This document shows, piece after piece, positions 1 through 7,214 of a stretch of DNA of 64,000 bases. Position 1 is the stretch's first letter. Every line of letters begins with the position of its first letter. The position numbers and the translations under genes are program-made. The stretch spans positions 13,587 through 77,586 of the forward strand of contig NZ_JBALOV010000011.1 of NCBI RefSeq assembly GCF_036965045.1, given 5' to 3'. The notes under the pieces were generated by a model. The model was not told the origin of the DNA. It saw only the letters and a program-made list of their open reading frames with translations, and ran no database searches. Origin of the DNA: Ferdinandcohnia sp036965045. Lineage in GTDB: Bacteria; Bacillota; Bacilli; Bacillales; Bacillaceae_L.

Positions 1-676
1 ACAATTGAAGGAAGCTGGCCTCAAACGTGTCAACGTAAGCCTAGATGCCATTGATAATGATACTTTTAAAGACATGAATGGCAGAGCCGTTGGTGTAAAG
101 CCAGTACTAGCGGGAATTGAAGCTGCACAAAAAGCTGGACTGCATGTGAAAATGAACATGGTCGTTCGCAAAGGTAAGAATGATTCGCAAATTTTACCGA
201 TGGCTCGATTTTTTAAAGAAAAAGGCATTACACTACGTTTCATCGAATTTATGGATGTTGGAACAACAAATGGCTGGAATTTCGACGAGGTTGTTTCGAA
301 AAAAGCCATACACGATCTAATTCACAGTGAAATGCCTTTGGAACCTGTAGATGCCGATTATTTTGGTGAAGTAGCAAAAAGATATCGGTATGTCGGGACA
401 GACGTGGAAATTGGCTTCATCTCATCCGTTACAGAATCCTTCTGTTCAAGCTGTACAAGAGCTAGAATTTCTGCGGATGGTAAGCTGTATACTTGCCTTT
501 TTGCAACTGCTGGTCACGATTTAAGATCATTAATTCGTTCCGGTGCAACCGAAAGTAATATCGATGAGGAACTTAAATCGATTTGGCAGGCAAGGCGTGA
601 TCGTTACTCAGATGAACGAACAGAAGAAACGGCGAAGAAACGTAAGAAAATTGAAATGTCCTATATTGGTGGATAA
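1..676 (+). CDS. moaA: GTP 3',8-cyclase MoaA, C-terminal part
   Basis: Radical-SAM enzyme that converts GTP to 3',8-cyclo-GTP in the first step of molybdenum cofactor synthesis. The gene enters from the left edge, so the N-terminal SAM cluster motif is missing. What is visible is the rest of the barrel and the C-terminal second 4Fe-4S site: Cys-Ser-Ser-Cys at about codons 148-151, then a third Cys about 14 residues later, within the typical FCSSCTRARISADGKLYTC stretch. The chain ends in the conserved Gly-Gly tail (SYIGG). A strong terminator follows at once, so this is the last gene of its transcript. Family assignment is secure. Confidence 0.95.
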   Translation, partial: QLKEAGLKRVNVSLDAIDNDTFKDMNGRAVGVKPVLAGIEAAQKAGLHVKMNMVVRKGKNDSQILPMARFFKEKGITLRFIEFMDVGTTNGWNFDEVVSKKAIHDLIHSEMPLEPVDADYFGEVAKRYRYVGTDVEIGFISSVTESFCSSCTRARISADGKLYTCLFATAGHDLRSLIRSGATESNIDEELKSIWQARRDRYSDERTEETAKKRKKIEMSYIGG

Positions 677-680
677 ATGG

Positions 681-716
681 AAAAAGAGGTGCTTTGGTTG
701 CACCTCTTTTTCGTAT
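681..716 (+). terminator. Rho-independent terminator after moaA
   Basis: A perfect 12-bp stem, AAAAAGAGGTGC paired with GCACCTCTTTTT, has a 7-nt loop and its own T-run. It lies a few bases after the moaA stop. Confidence 0.9.
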
Positions 717-756
717 TTGATGTCTAGGACTGCCAGTTTTGTACCTATCATATCAA

Positions 757-1113
757 TCATGCGGTTGATTTTTCAGCTCTTCCTGACCTTACCAACCAGC
801 GGTGGACAGGGATTTCAACTAATGTAATAACAAGCGCAGTTAGGATTGCTCCCCAAAGAGTCACTCTTGCACCATCTAAAAATTGTGAAACTAAATATAC
901 CAGGATTGCCGCAGCAATGAAATCTGCAATATCCGTCATAACAGTTGAATTTCTTCTAAGCATCATAACTTCCATTAAGTGACCAACTATGGCCAATACG
1001 ACTCCGACCACGATTGGCTGATACCATGAAACATAATCTACACTATCAAAAATACCTGAACAAATTGCAACAACTAAAGGTAATAAAATAATCTTCATAA
1101 TGAATCCAGTCAT
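757..1113 (-). CDS. DUF2512 (YndM-type) membrane protein
   Basis: Small integral membrane protein of 118 residues with about four hydrophobic segments and a short charged tail. The composition and the TDIADFIAAAILVY-type third segment fit the DUF2512/YndM family, which is common in Bacillaceae and has no established function. The start has a GGAGG ribosome site about 9 bases upstream on the minus strand. It sits alone between moaA (convergent) and a DUF3889 gene on the same strand. There is nothing unusual in the sequence; function unknown. Confidence 0.8.
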   Translation of the reverse strand: MTGFIMKIILLPLVVAICSGIFDSVDYVSWYQPIVVGVVLAIVGHLMEVMMLRRNSTVMTDIADFIAAAILVYLVSQFLDGARVTLWGAILTALVITLVEIPVHRWLVRSGRAEKSTA

Positions 1114-1174
1114 TGCATTACCACCTCCTTTATGTGATATTTTTTACATAAAACAAAGAGAATATGTAAATATA

Positions 1175-1519
1175 CTAGCGATCTGTTTCTACAACTGTAA
1201 TATTTTTTACTCTTTCTGTTTCGGGTTCGAAGGTGATATTCACAATAACACCAAATTCACGATTATTTTGTTTTAACCAAAGCTTGAAACGTTCAACATA
1301 CATATCATTTTTCTTGTATCTACCAACATGTAAATAATCTAAAATTTGGGCGGATGGATATCGTTTCCCGGTTTCTTCCATCGCGAGCCTACCCCATTTT
1401 GCATATTCAGGTACCGGTTTTTTAGTTTCAGCTGTTGTAATTGGAAAATCATTCAAGAAAATTATAGTTGGGGAAAGAAACAAACTTAAACAGAATCCAA
1501 TCAATACTTTCCGTAGCAC
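1175..1519 (-). CDS. DUF3889 (YqzG-like) secreted protein
   Basis: Protein of 114 residues with an N-terminal signal peptide (LRKVLIGFCLSLFLSPT) and a compact domain beginning PEYAKWGRLAMEETGKRYP, which I recognise as DUF3889. B. subtilis YqzG, encoded next to the tapA-sipW-tasA operon, belongs to this family, so its position 3 kb from tapA here is consistent with conserved synteny. I chose a GTG start because AGAGAGGTG lies at proper spacing upstream; a TTG 21 bases further upstream is possible. The protein probably acts outside the membrane. No biochemical role is known. Confidence 0.7.
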   Translation of the reverse strand: MLRKVLIGFCLSLFLSPTIIFLNDFPITTAETKKPVPEYAKWGRLAMEETGKRYPSAQILDYLHVGRYKKNDMYVERFKLWLKQNNREFGVIVNITFEPETERVKNITVVETDR

Positions 1520-1620
1520 GACAAACACCTCTCTTTTCAATTAGATTTCCCAATCATCCGGTAAATTTATGCAGAAAGAATGGTAAAGTGTGGTATTATG
1601 AAAAAAAAGGGGGAGTGTTG

Positions 1621-2238
1621 ATGATAAGAGCGTTAAAAAGCTTTATTTACGTTCTTGTTTTACTCGCATTGTTTGCATGTAGTACAGATAATGCGGGACA
1701 AAAAGATGGTGTGCTTACTCCAGTCAAACAAAATGAAAGAAATTCACAAATTATTAATTCGCTTGGTTTTGATCCGCTATTAATGTATGAACTCGAAGTA
1801 AAAAGCAATGATATAAAAATAATTCATGTGTGGGTTGAGCATTACAAGGATGGAGAAAAACAAGATGATCTTATAAAAGGTTCAACTGCTACCAGTGAAA
1901 CAATGACGTTGGCATATTCAAAACTTGATTTTAATTTAGATGAAAATACTACCTATGCACAATGGACTATCTCGGTTGCTGATGGGACGACATTATCTAC
2001 ATTTGAGTCAACACCAACAGAACTAAAGGACAATTTAGGAATGGGTCAAACCTGGGTTGATGATAAAACAATTATCGAAGCGGAAAAACCAATAACCCTT
2101 TCTTTAAGTGTAAGAAATAGTAGAAATGGTGTTGGAATTGGACTAGGTGATGATGTAATAGAGAATGCAATAAAAGATAGCGAAGAAGTCTTTGTTGTAA
2201 AAGCAATGATAAGTAAACAGGAAGAATTTTTTGATTGA
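1621..2238 (+). CDS. Predicted lipoprotein, unrecognised
   Basis: 205-residue protein with a lipoprotein signal peptide: hydrophobic stretch LVLLALFAC with the lipobox Cys at about residue 17, followed by Ser-Thr. The start is an ATG preceded by AAGGGGGAG. The mature part is acidic with predicted beta strands and ends in a KQEEFFD tail; it resembles small extracytoplasmic beta-sandwich proteins, but I cannot name a family. A terminator follows. It is a separate transcription unit upstream of another lipoprotein gene, and the two share no obvious sequence similarity. Likely anchored on the outer face of the membrane. Confidence 0.75.
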   Translation: MIRALKSFIYVLVLLALFACSTDNAGQKDGVLTPVKQNERNSQIINSLGFDPLLMYELEVKSNDIKIIHVWVEHYKDGEKQDDLIKGSTATSETMTLAYSKLDFNLDENTTYAQWTISVADGTTLSTFESTPTELKDNLGMGQTWVDDKTIIEAEKPITLSLSVRNSRNGVGIGLGDDVIENAIKDSEEVFVVKAMISKQEEFFD

Positions 2239-2264
2239 AGCGATCCGTTTTGGGTCGCTTTTTT
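2239..2264 (+). terminator. Terminator after the first lipoprotein gene
   Basis: Stem AGCGATCC / GGGTCGCT with one G-T pair and a 5-nt loop, followed by a run of six T. Confidence 0.85.
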
Positions 2265-2337
2265 GATTGCTGTATGAATTGTCCTCCAAGCGCACATATT
2301 ATCACTATGTGAATTGTTGTAAATGGGAGGAAACATC

Positions 2338-2934
2338 ATGCGGAAACAATTATATTTTATGATTATCTTATTATGTACAACCTTGCTTGTTAGTTGTAAG
2401 GGTGATGACAAAGCTAAAGAGAAAAAAGACGAAGCAGAAACAAAAATTCAACAAGTTGAAGATCGGGTGATGGATCTTGGATCACTCGGATTCACAACAG
2501 ATGATCTCGTGAAGAATTGGAATGAAGCCCAAGCAGAAATGAAGGACTCCGACAAAATTGACCAATTAAATGTAAGAAATGGAGAATTCAAACACGATAT
2601 CAATAATGGAATGATACTCGAAGGCATCGTAAATGAAACAACCAATGAGGTAGTTCGATTATCAATTGTGAAGAAAGACATGGAATCAGACAACCTCAAC
2701 ACAACCCTAGACAAATATGAGGACACGATTGCAGCTTTCTTCTTGTTGGTCGCAGTAACAAACACGGAAGAGGCGGTCAAAGAAGAGGATATTGGGGCAG
2801 TCACATATAAATTAGGTCTCCTCCGAGACAAGGATAAGAAAATTAATGGAACCGCCACATTGAACAATATTACCTATAAGGCAGAAGAAAATGAGCGGGG
2901 ATTGGTGTTGTCTGCGGTGGAGAAGAGGGACTAA
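2338..2934 (+). CDS. Predicted lipoprotein, unrecognised
   Basis: 198-residue lipoprotein. The signal peptide ends in LLCTTLLVSC with the lipobox Cys at residue 20. It is followed by a charged linker rich in Lys, Glu and Asp and then a globular part starting near VMDLGSLGFTTDDLVKNWNEA. The ATG has GGGAGGAAA six bases upstream; an ATG inside that ribosome site is unlikely to be used. Its own terminator follows. The family is not recognised. The pattern of a Lys-rich linker plus one small domain is common for Bacillaceae surface lipoproteins that bind stress signals or metals, but no function can be claimed. Confidence 0.75.
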   Translation: MRKQLYFMIILLCTTLLVSCKGDDKAKEKKDEAETKIQQVEDRVMDLGSLGFTTDDLVKNWNEAQAEMKDSDKIDQLNVRNGEFKHDINNGMILEGIVNETTNEVVRLSIVKKDMESDNLNTTLDKYEDTIAAFFLLVAVTNTEEAVKEEDIGAVTYKLGLLRDKDKKINGTATLNNITYKAEENERGLVLSAVEKRD

Positions 2935-2962
2935 GCGACCAAGTTGAGGTCGCTTTCCTTTT
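2934..2962 (+). terminator. Terminator after the second lipoprotein gene
   Basis: Stem AGCGACC / GGTCGCT with a 7-nt loop and a following T-rich tract. It also lies just beyond the end of the minus-strand sinI-like gene and may serve both directions weakly. Confidence 0.8.
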
Positions 2963-2964
2963 GA

Positions 2965-3093
2965 TTATGACTGTACTTTTCCCTGCAAGAAAGCTTGTAC
3001 CTCATCTATGGTAAGTCCTAGCTTTTTTGCTTCAAACAACAGCTTTATCCACTCAGAATCTAAATTTATTGTATTATTCTTCTCCAGTATCAT
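2965..3093 (-). CDS. SinI-type anti-repressor (second copy)
   Basis: 42-residue protein, translated by hand: begins MILEKNNTINLDSEWIKLL and continues FEAKKLGLTIDEVQAFL. This is the Sin helical-hook pattern (L-D-x-E-W-x-x-L-hydrophobic-x-E-A-x-x-x-G-hydrophobic) found in SinI and in the C-terminal domain of SinR, without any DNA-binding domain. A SinI-type protein binds SinR and removes it from DNA. The ATG has GGGGG seven bases upstream and overlaps the 3' end of the adjacent sinR-like gene in another frame, so the two are translationally coupled. The gene order sinR then sinI is the reverse of the B. subtilis order. Confidence 0.8.
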   Translation of the reverse strand: MILEKNNTINLDSEWIKLLFEAKKLGLTIDEVQAFLQGKVQS

Positions 3094-3472
3094 GTTTTCC
3101 CCCAATTTTAGTCGAACTCTTCATACTGTCCTCTTGCTGATTTTGCCAGTTTCGGAATTGTACAAAGTTTTGAAATTCACGAAAATCCTCTTTACTTAAT
3201 CCTTCATCAATTGCTATTTGTAACAGTGCAGTCCACTCTTTATCCAACATATCATCGGAGTAATATGTACTTTTTTCTTCCTTACCTAATAAATATTCCA
3301 CGCTTGTATCTAGTGTCCCAGCAATTTTTGTTATGAACTGTAGAGAAGGATTTTTTTGAACATCACGCTCTATGTAGCTTAAATAAGATTTTGAAACCCC
3401 AGCACGTTTTGCGAGCTCAGTAATTGAAAATCGTTTCTTCCTCCTTAATATCCTAATTCTCTCACCAATCAT
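3074..3472 (-). CDS. SinR-type repressor (second copy)
   Basis: 132-residue regulator with an N-terminal XRE helix-turn-helix (MIGERIRILRRKKRFSITEL, recognition region KSYLSYIERDVQKNPS at about residues 28-43) and a C-terminal Sin interaction domain (LDKEWTALLQIAIDEGLSKEDF, about residues 77-98). SinR represses biofilm matrix genes in B. subtilis by binding GTTCTYT sites. A tail of about 30 residues, longer than in B. subtilis SinR, follows the Sin domain. The gene is divergent from the zinc-ribbon gene and tapA operon. A GTTCATTA/TAAGGAAC palindrome lies 37 bases upstream of its start, suggesting autoregulation or cross-regulation by the canonical SinR at 55.6 kb. Confidence 0.9.
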   Translation of the reverse strand: MIGERIRILRRKKRFSITELAKRAGVSKSYLSYIERDVQKNPSLQFITKIAGTLDTSVEYLLGKEEKSTYYSDDMLDKEWTALLQIAIDEGLSKEDFREFQNFVQFRNWQNQQEDSMKSSTKIGGKHDTGEE

Positions 3473-3508
3473 CTACCCTTCTCCTCATTATTTAAGATTT
3501 CTAAACAT

Positions 3509-3524
3509 GTTCATTATAAGGAAC
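3509..3524. promoter_or_regulatory. SinR-type operator palindrome
   Basis: GTTCATTATAAGGAAC: near-perfect 16-bp palindrome upstream of the second sinR on the minus strand. It matches the repeated palindrome family of this window. Confidence 0.55.
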
Positions 3525-3593
3525 AAAAAACACTTTATAAAGTTGTGAATTAGTATGTAAAACAAAGATAAATAAAGAAAACAGATGATAATT

Positions 3594-3609
3594 GTTCTTT
3601 ATTAAGAAA
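3594..3609. promoter_or_regulatory. SinR-type operator palindrome
   Basis: GTTCTTTATTAAGAAA contains the known SinR half-site GTTCTTT and an inverted partner. It lies between the divergent sinR and zinc-ribbon genes. Together with sites at 3509, 3668 and 3738 it fills the 309-bp intergenic stretch. Confidence 0.6.
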
Positions 3610-3629
3610 AAACGGCTGATTTTGAGATT

Positions 3630-3658
3630 TTATAAAGTTAGTACTAATGGGCTATACT
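3630..3658 (+). promoter_or_regulatory. Possible promoter of the zinc-ribbon gene
   Basis: TTATAA, 17 bases, TATACT. The -35 is poor but the -10 is good, and an operator palindrome begins 9 bases downstream, as at the two lasso promoters of this window. Confidence 0.35.
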
Positions 3659-3667
3659 TTGAGAAAT

Positions 3668-3683
3668 ATTCTTTTTAAAGAAC
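3668..3683. promoter_or_regulatory. SinR-type operator palindrome
   Basis: ATTCTTTTTAAAGAAC, placed at the expected transcription start of the zinc-ribbon gene. Confidence 0.55.
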
Positions 3684-3737
3684 GGTTAAAACCAATATAT
3701 CCTTAAATCTATAATAGCTTTTTAAAAAGAGATTGTA

Positions 3738-3753
3738 GTTCTTAACCAAGAAT
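3738..3753. promoter_or_regulatory. SinR-type operator palindrome
   Basis: GTTCTTAACCAAGAAT, in the leader of the zinc-ribbon gene. One full half-site plus its inverted partner. Confidence 0.55.
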
Positions 3754-3781
3754 TCATAAGTTAAAAGGAAGTGATAATTTC

Positions 3782-3982
3782 ATGTACAAGAAAATGTGTG
3801 ATAGATGCTGCAGGCCATCATATAGTGCAAGTAAATTTGGAAAGTGGACATGTCCTGTATGTCAAAAAGATCTTTCAAACCTAAAAGTAATGGAAGCGGA
3901 AGAAATTGCATCTACAGGCTATGTTATCGCTAATAACAATCTCAAGGAAATTATAAATCCCCAAATTGAAAAATACATATAG
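3782..3982 (+). CDS. Small zinc-ribbon protein, unrecognised
   Basis: 66-residue protein. Two Cys pairs, C-D-R-C at residues 6-9 and C-P-V-C at residues 26-29, separated by 16 residues, form a likely zinc ribbon; a further Cys follows the first pair. The C-terminal half is unstructured to helical and ends LKEIINPQIEKYI. The ATG follows AAGGAAGTGAT. A strong terminator follows, so it is monocistronic. It sits between sinR-2 and tapA behind three or four operator palindromes, implying membership of the matrix regulon. The family is not recognised; possibly a small regulator or adaptor, but the sequence does not prove this. Confidence 0.65.
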   Translation: MYKKMCDRCCRPSYSASKFGKWTCPVCQKDLSNLKVMEAEEIASTGYVIANNNLKEIINPQIEKYI

Positions 3983-4026
3983 AAATAATTCCTCATTTAA
4001 TCAAAATTTTAACTAAACATACAAAT

Positions 4027-4070
4027 GGCAATCCAAAGGATGAAAATTCGACTTTGGATTGCCTTTTTTA
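4027..4070 (+). terminator. Terminator after the zinc-ribbon gene
   Basis: Perfect 12-bp stem GGCAATCCAAAG / CTTTGGATTGCC, 13-nt loop, then seven T. Confidence 0.92.
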
Positions 4071-4079
4071 TTTGTTTTA

Positions 4080-4087
4080 TTGTCGAA
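4080..4087 (+). promoter_or_regulatory. Possible Spo0A box upstream of tapA
   Basis: TTGTCGAA matches the Spo0A box core. It lies about 130 bases before the tapA start and 70 bases before the operator pair. A single 8-mer can occur by chance. Confidence 0.35.
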
Positions 4088-4158
4088 AAGATGGACAAAG
4101 ACCAATTTATTTTCTTGGAATTTAAAATGATGAATACCAATAAACTACCAATGTCGGG

Positions 4159-4174
4159 GTTCTTATATAAGAAC
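4159..4174. promoter_or_regulatory. SinR-type operator, perfect palindrome, tapA operon
   Basis: GTTCTTATATAAGAAC is a perfect 16-bp palindrome 40 bases before the tapA start. SinR is known to repress tapA-sipW-tasA in B. subtilis, which supports reading the whole palindrome family as SinR operators. Confidence 0.7.
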
Positions 4175-4179
4175 AAAAC

Positions 4180-4195
4180 ATTCTAAATAAAGAAA
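4180..4195. promoter_or_regulatory. Second SinR-type operator, tapA operon
   Basis: ATTCTAAATAAAGAAA is a degenerate copy six bases after the perfect palindrome, giving a tandem pair in the tapA leader. Confidence 0.45.
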
Positions 4196-4213
4196 AACAA
4201 GGAGGGAAGAAAA

Positions 4214-5050
4214 ATAAGGTATTCCCGTAAAAGAAGGTTTGGTGCAAAGTTCAAAAAGAAGTTTTTCCTGGTAAAAATAGTCATTATTATTTATTGTTTT
4301 TATGGAATAATTGCAGGTTTAACGACTGATACGACATCTTATTTTTCTAACAGTAAAATATCTCAGGTATCCTTTGCTACTGGGACATGGGAACCTGTAA
4401 ACAATATTTGGGATCACACTTCGCTGAGATTTCTAGAAGGAGATAAAAAAAATCCTAATCAAAAAGATTTTTACGGTTTTAGTTGCGAAAGGGGTCTTTA
4501 CTCTGATATTCAAAATTACAGTGAAAACAAAATGCAGGATATCTCCACCTTCTATATATACTATCATCCAACTAAAGAGCCAAATTCCAATTTGAAGGAT
4601 AAAGAAGAGTTAACCAAGGATGTGATTCCAGTATTGGCCCCTAACGAAACTAAAAGATTGGCATTTTTGGAGAAGGATAAGTTAAGACCTGGGAAATACA
4701 AGTTTATGGGGTTACAGAGAATAGGTCATCCTTATCCTGAAAAACAACAAGGAAAAGACAATAATGTTACAGAGGATGGCAGATTGAAGTTCTGGGGTGG
4801 GACTATAACAATTACTGAGATGGACCTTAAACAATGTAATCAGACTATACCTTCACCAAATAATGTTGAACCCGTTGAAGAGCCTGTTGAAACAGCTACT
4901 GAAACAGAGCAAAACGAACATGTTAATGAAGAAAAAAATGAATCAACGCAAACTTCCAATAATAACGTGGAATCAGTAGTGAAAGAAGAATCCTCTCCAC
5001 CTATTGATACCAATCCTGCGGAAGGAGAAGACGATGAAGAAACCAAATAA
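4214..5050 (+). CDS. tapA: TapA-type amyloid fibre assembly protein, apparent ATA start
   Basis: 278-residue protein encoded directly before sipW and tasA. The N-terminus is basic (RYSRKRRFGAKFKKKFFLV), then a hydrophobic signal segment (IVIIIYCFYGIIAG), a globular part, and an acidic, Glu/Thr/Ser-rich C-terminal tail ending EGEDDEETK. This architecture and position are those of TapA, which promotes TasA fibre assembly and is processed by SipW. The frame is open from about 4187 but holds no ATG, GTG or TTG before codon 107. The only start with a ribosome site is ATA at 4214, eight bases after a perfect GGAGG. Starting at the internal ATG 4532 would remove the signal peptide. The frame overlaps sipW by 17 bases. 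Product call is fairly sure; the start codon is an inference. Confidence 0.75.
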   Translation: MRYSRKRRFGAKFKKKFFLVKIVIIIYCFYGIIAGLTTDTTSYFSNSKISQVSFATGTWEPVNNIWDHTSLRFLEGDKKNPNQKDFYGFSCERGLYSDIQNYSENKMQDISTFYIYYHPTKEPNSNLKDKEELTKDVIPVLAPNETKRLAFLEKDKLRPGKYKFMGLQRIGHPYPEKQQGKDNNVTEDGRLKFWGGTITITEMDLKQCNQTIPSPNNVEPVEEPVETATETEQNEHVNEEKNESTQTSNNNVESVVKEESSPPIDTNPAEGEDDEETK

Positions 5051-5600
5051 GCTATTAAAATATGTAAGTGCAGGTACCACTGGAGTCTTAGCCCTTCTTA
5101 TGCTCACATTGCTGTATTCAGTCATAGTTCCAAGAATAATAGGTGGGGAACCAAATATTATTGGATACCAACTTAAAACTGTGTTATCAGGTTCAATGGA
5201 ACCAGAAATAAAAACGGGATCAATCATTGCGATCAAACCGATAACCCAAAAGACTGTCTTTCAAGAGAATGACGTAATTACATTTATCTCACCAGATGAT
5301 CACTCCATTTTAATCACTCATAGAATTATAGCGGTAAAAGGGGAAGGCACCCACTTTTTAACAAAAGGTGATAACAATGATAATCCCGATAGCCAACCAG
5401 TTTTAGCTCAAAATATTGTGGGAAAGTATGAGGGCTTTACCATTCCTTATGTTGGTTATCTAGTAAATTTCGGTAAGTCAAAATTAGGTAGTATTTTGTT
5501 CCTTATTATTCCAGGCATTATCATATTAGGATACTCAATAGTAACCCTATGGAAAGCTATTTCTTCACTTGAAGATAAGAAAAAAGAAGAAACAGCATAA
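5034..5600 (+). CDS. sipW: Signal peptidase I, SipW (ER-type)
   Basis: 188-residue membrane signal peptidase. An N-terminal transmembrane segment (about 10-33) precedes the catalytic Ser54 in S-G-S-M-E-P. His96 in I-T-H-R-I stands where ordinary bacterial enzymes have Lys; this Ser-His arrangement marks the ER/SipW type. A second membrane segment lies near the C-terminus (ILFLIIPGIIILGYSIVTLW). SipW removes the signal peptides of TapA and TasA. The start is the ATG at 5034, preceded by GGAAGGAGAAG and overlapping the tapA end. Cotranscribed with tapA and the fibre genes. Confidence 0.93.
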   Translation: MKKPNKLLKYVSAGTTGVLALLMLTLLYSVIVPRIIGGEPNIIGYQLKTVLSGSMEPEIKTGSIIAIKPITQKTVFQENDVITFISPDDHSILITHRIIAVKGEGTHFLTKGDNNDNPDSQPVLAQNIVGKYEGFTIPYVGYLVNFGKSKLGSILFLIIPGIIILGYSIVTLWKAISSLEDKKKEETA

Positions 5601-5685
5601 GTCAACTGGGTTGTTTCCTTCTAACATCTAGAAGGTTCAATAATATAACATCATCCCCTTAAATGGGCTGAAGGAGGAAATGGTT

Positions 5686-6246
5686 GTGAGTGTAAAAAAG
5701 AAAATTGGTTTTGGTATTGCATCATTGGCATTAGGAGCAGCATTAATAGGTGGAGGTACGTATGCTTATTTTAATGATGTTGAGACTTCAAGTGGCAATA
5801 CATTTGCGACAGGTACAATTGAACTTGAACCAAATGCAATCTCAACAAATAAAATTGATTGGTCGAACAAAAAACCAGGAGATACTTTTAGCTATACCTT
5901 CCCTCTACAAAATACTGGCACATTAAATGCAAATTTATTCATTGATATCATTAACTATAATTCGAATGGTAATGGTGACAACACAGATTTAGGTGAAGTA
6001 CTACATATCACGGAATTAAGTGTCGGTGGAACGAATTACCTTAACCAATTTGATGCAAATACGGATGGTACAGTTACATTAAAAGAATTTGCTGATGGAG
6101 CCAAATTACAATTTGGTGAAATTAACTCAGGAGAAACAAAGAATATGACTGTTTCCGGCTTGTTTTTTGAATCGGGAAGCCCGCAGAATGAATACCAAGG
6201 AGATTCTTTGACATTAGATGTAGAGTTTGAATTAAGACAACAATAG
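5686..6246 (+). CDS. tasA: TasA/camelysin-type matrix fibre protein
   Basis: 186-residue secreted protein of the TasA/CalY family. The N-terminus is a SipW-type signal peptide ending GGTYAYFNDVETSSGNTFAT, with the family pattern T-Y-A-Y-F-N-D and T-F-A-T-G-T-I-E-L. The rest is a jelly-roll-like domain with the T-G-T-L-N-A-N-L motif. It is short like B. cereus camelysin rather than the 261-residue B. subtilis TasA. A GTG start at 5686 is chosen because AAGGAGG lies eight bases before it; the ATG at 5680 is too close. Role: polymerises into extracellular amyloid-like fibres of the biofilm matrix. Confidence 0.9.
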   Translation: MSVKKKIGFGIASLALGAALIGGGTYAYFNDVETSSGNTFATGTIELEPNAISTNKIDWSNKKPGDTFSYTFPLQNTGTLNANLFIDIINYNSNGNGDNTDLGEVLHITELSVGGTNYLNQFDANTDGTVTLKEFADGAKLQFGEINSGETKNMTVSGLFFESGSPQNEYQGDSLTLDVEFELRQQ

Positions 6247-6313
6247 TCTCAAAAAAACTATGAAACTATCAAATAGTAGTAATCTACTGCATTACTTGAG
6301 AGGAGACTTTTAG

Positions 6314-7168
6314 ATGAAAATGAAGAAGAAATTACTTGGTTTTACGTTAGGTGCAACCGTTCTAGCTGGAACAATAATAGGTGGAACATTCGCTTATTTC
6401 AATAGCACAGAGACCTCAACTGGAAATAACTTTTCCTCAGGAACTCTATCGTTACAAAGTATGAGAAATGATTTACCAACAAATGGACCTATGTTTTATA
6501 CAGAATCAGGACCTGATGGTGTCAGTGGAACGGGTCTTTGGAAACCAGGGGATGCACATACAAGAGGCCTTTTTATAGAAAATACAGGAACCCTTGATGC
6601 ACTCCTAAAAACAGTATCAGCTTCACCAGAGGCAACAGTAGGTACAGATGCTTTTAATGATGCAATGAAATTTGCTGAGCAATCCATTGCAACAATTTCA
6701 ATTTTAGAGCCTGTGAATGGTGAAGGAACCTTCGATAGCACTACCTATGCTGAAATGCTGAACGAAGTAAACGAGTGGTTTAACCTACAATTTGATTATT
6801 ATTGGTATTTAGAAGCTTCAAAAGAGGGTGACCTTGATCCGTTTGAGGGAATAACTTTAGCCGCTGAAATTATTGATAACATTGAGCAACAAGCTCAAAA
6901 CAAAGTGTTTACAGTTTCTGTAACGGATATGTTTGGCAATACTTCAACAATTGAAGGGAAAATTGCAGACATCATCAATGAACAAAGCTTAAAGGATTTA
7001 GTAACTAATGGTGTAAACGTATCAAGCGAAAATTTAACTGTAACAACAGGAGAGCAAATGTATTTTGCTTACACAATTAAGTTTTTAGATTTAGACCCTG
7101 AGGTAAACAATCCACTTCAAGGTAAAGAGATTAATTTTGGCTTTTCATCAGAGTTCATAGCAAAGTAA
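6314..7168 (+). CDS. Second TasA/camelysin-family protein
   Basis: 284-residue paralogue of the preceding gene with the same signal-peptide pattern (IIGGTFAYFNSTETSTGNNF) and S-S-G-T-L-S-L. It carries an insert of about 100 residues in the middle, helical and acidic (about residues 120-215), which explains its greater length. AGGAGA precedes the ATG. Known biofilm loci often encode two TasA-like fibre subunits, and this one may be a second or minor subunit. Part of the tapA-sipW-tasA transcript; the signal peptide predicts processing by the neighbouring SipW. Confidence 0.85.
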   Translation: MKMKKKLLGFTLGATVLAGTIIGGTFAYFNSTETSTGNNFSSGTLSLQSMRNDLPTNGPMFYTESGPDGVSGTGLWKPGDAHTRGLFIENTGTLDALLKTVSASPEATVGTDAFNDAMKFAEQSIATISILEPVNGEGTFDSTTYAEMLNEVNEWFNLQFDYYWYLEASKEGDLDPFEGITLAAEIIDNIEQQAQNKVFTVSVTDMFGNTSTIEGKIADIINEQSLKDLVTNGVNVSSENLTVTTGEQMYFAYTIKFLDLDPEVNNPLQGKEINFGFSSEFIAK

Positions 7169-7214
7169 CTAGAACTCTTTGATTAGTAATACTTTAGAAG
7201 TAGGAGGAAAGGTA

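Noticed and set aside
5617..5635. Small hairpin CCTTCTA / TAGAAGG after sipW as a terminator
   Set aside because: There is no T-run and the downstream fibre gene clearly belongs to the same operon; perhaps a processing or stability element, not supported enough to list.
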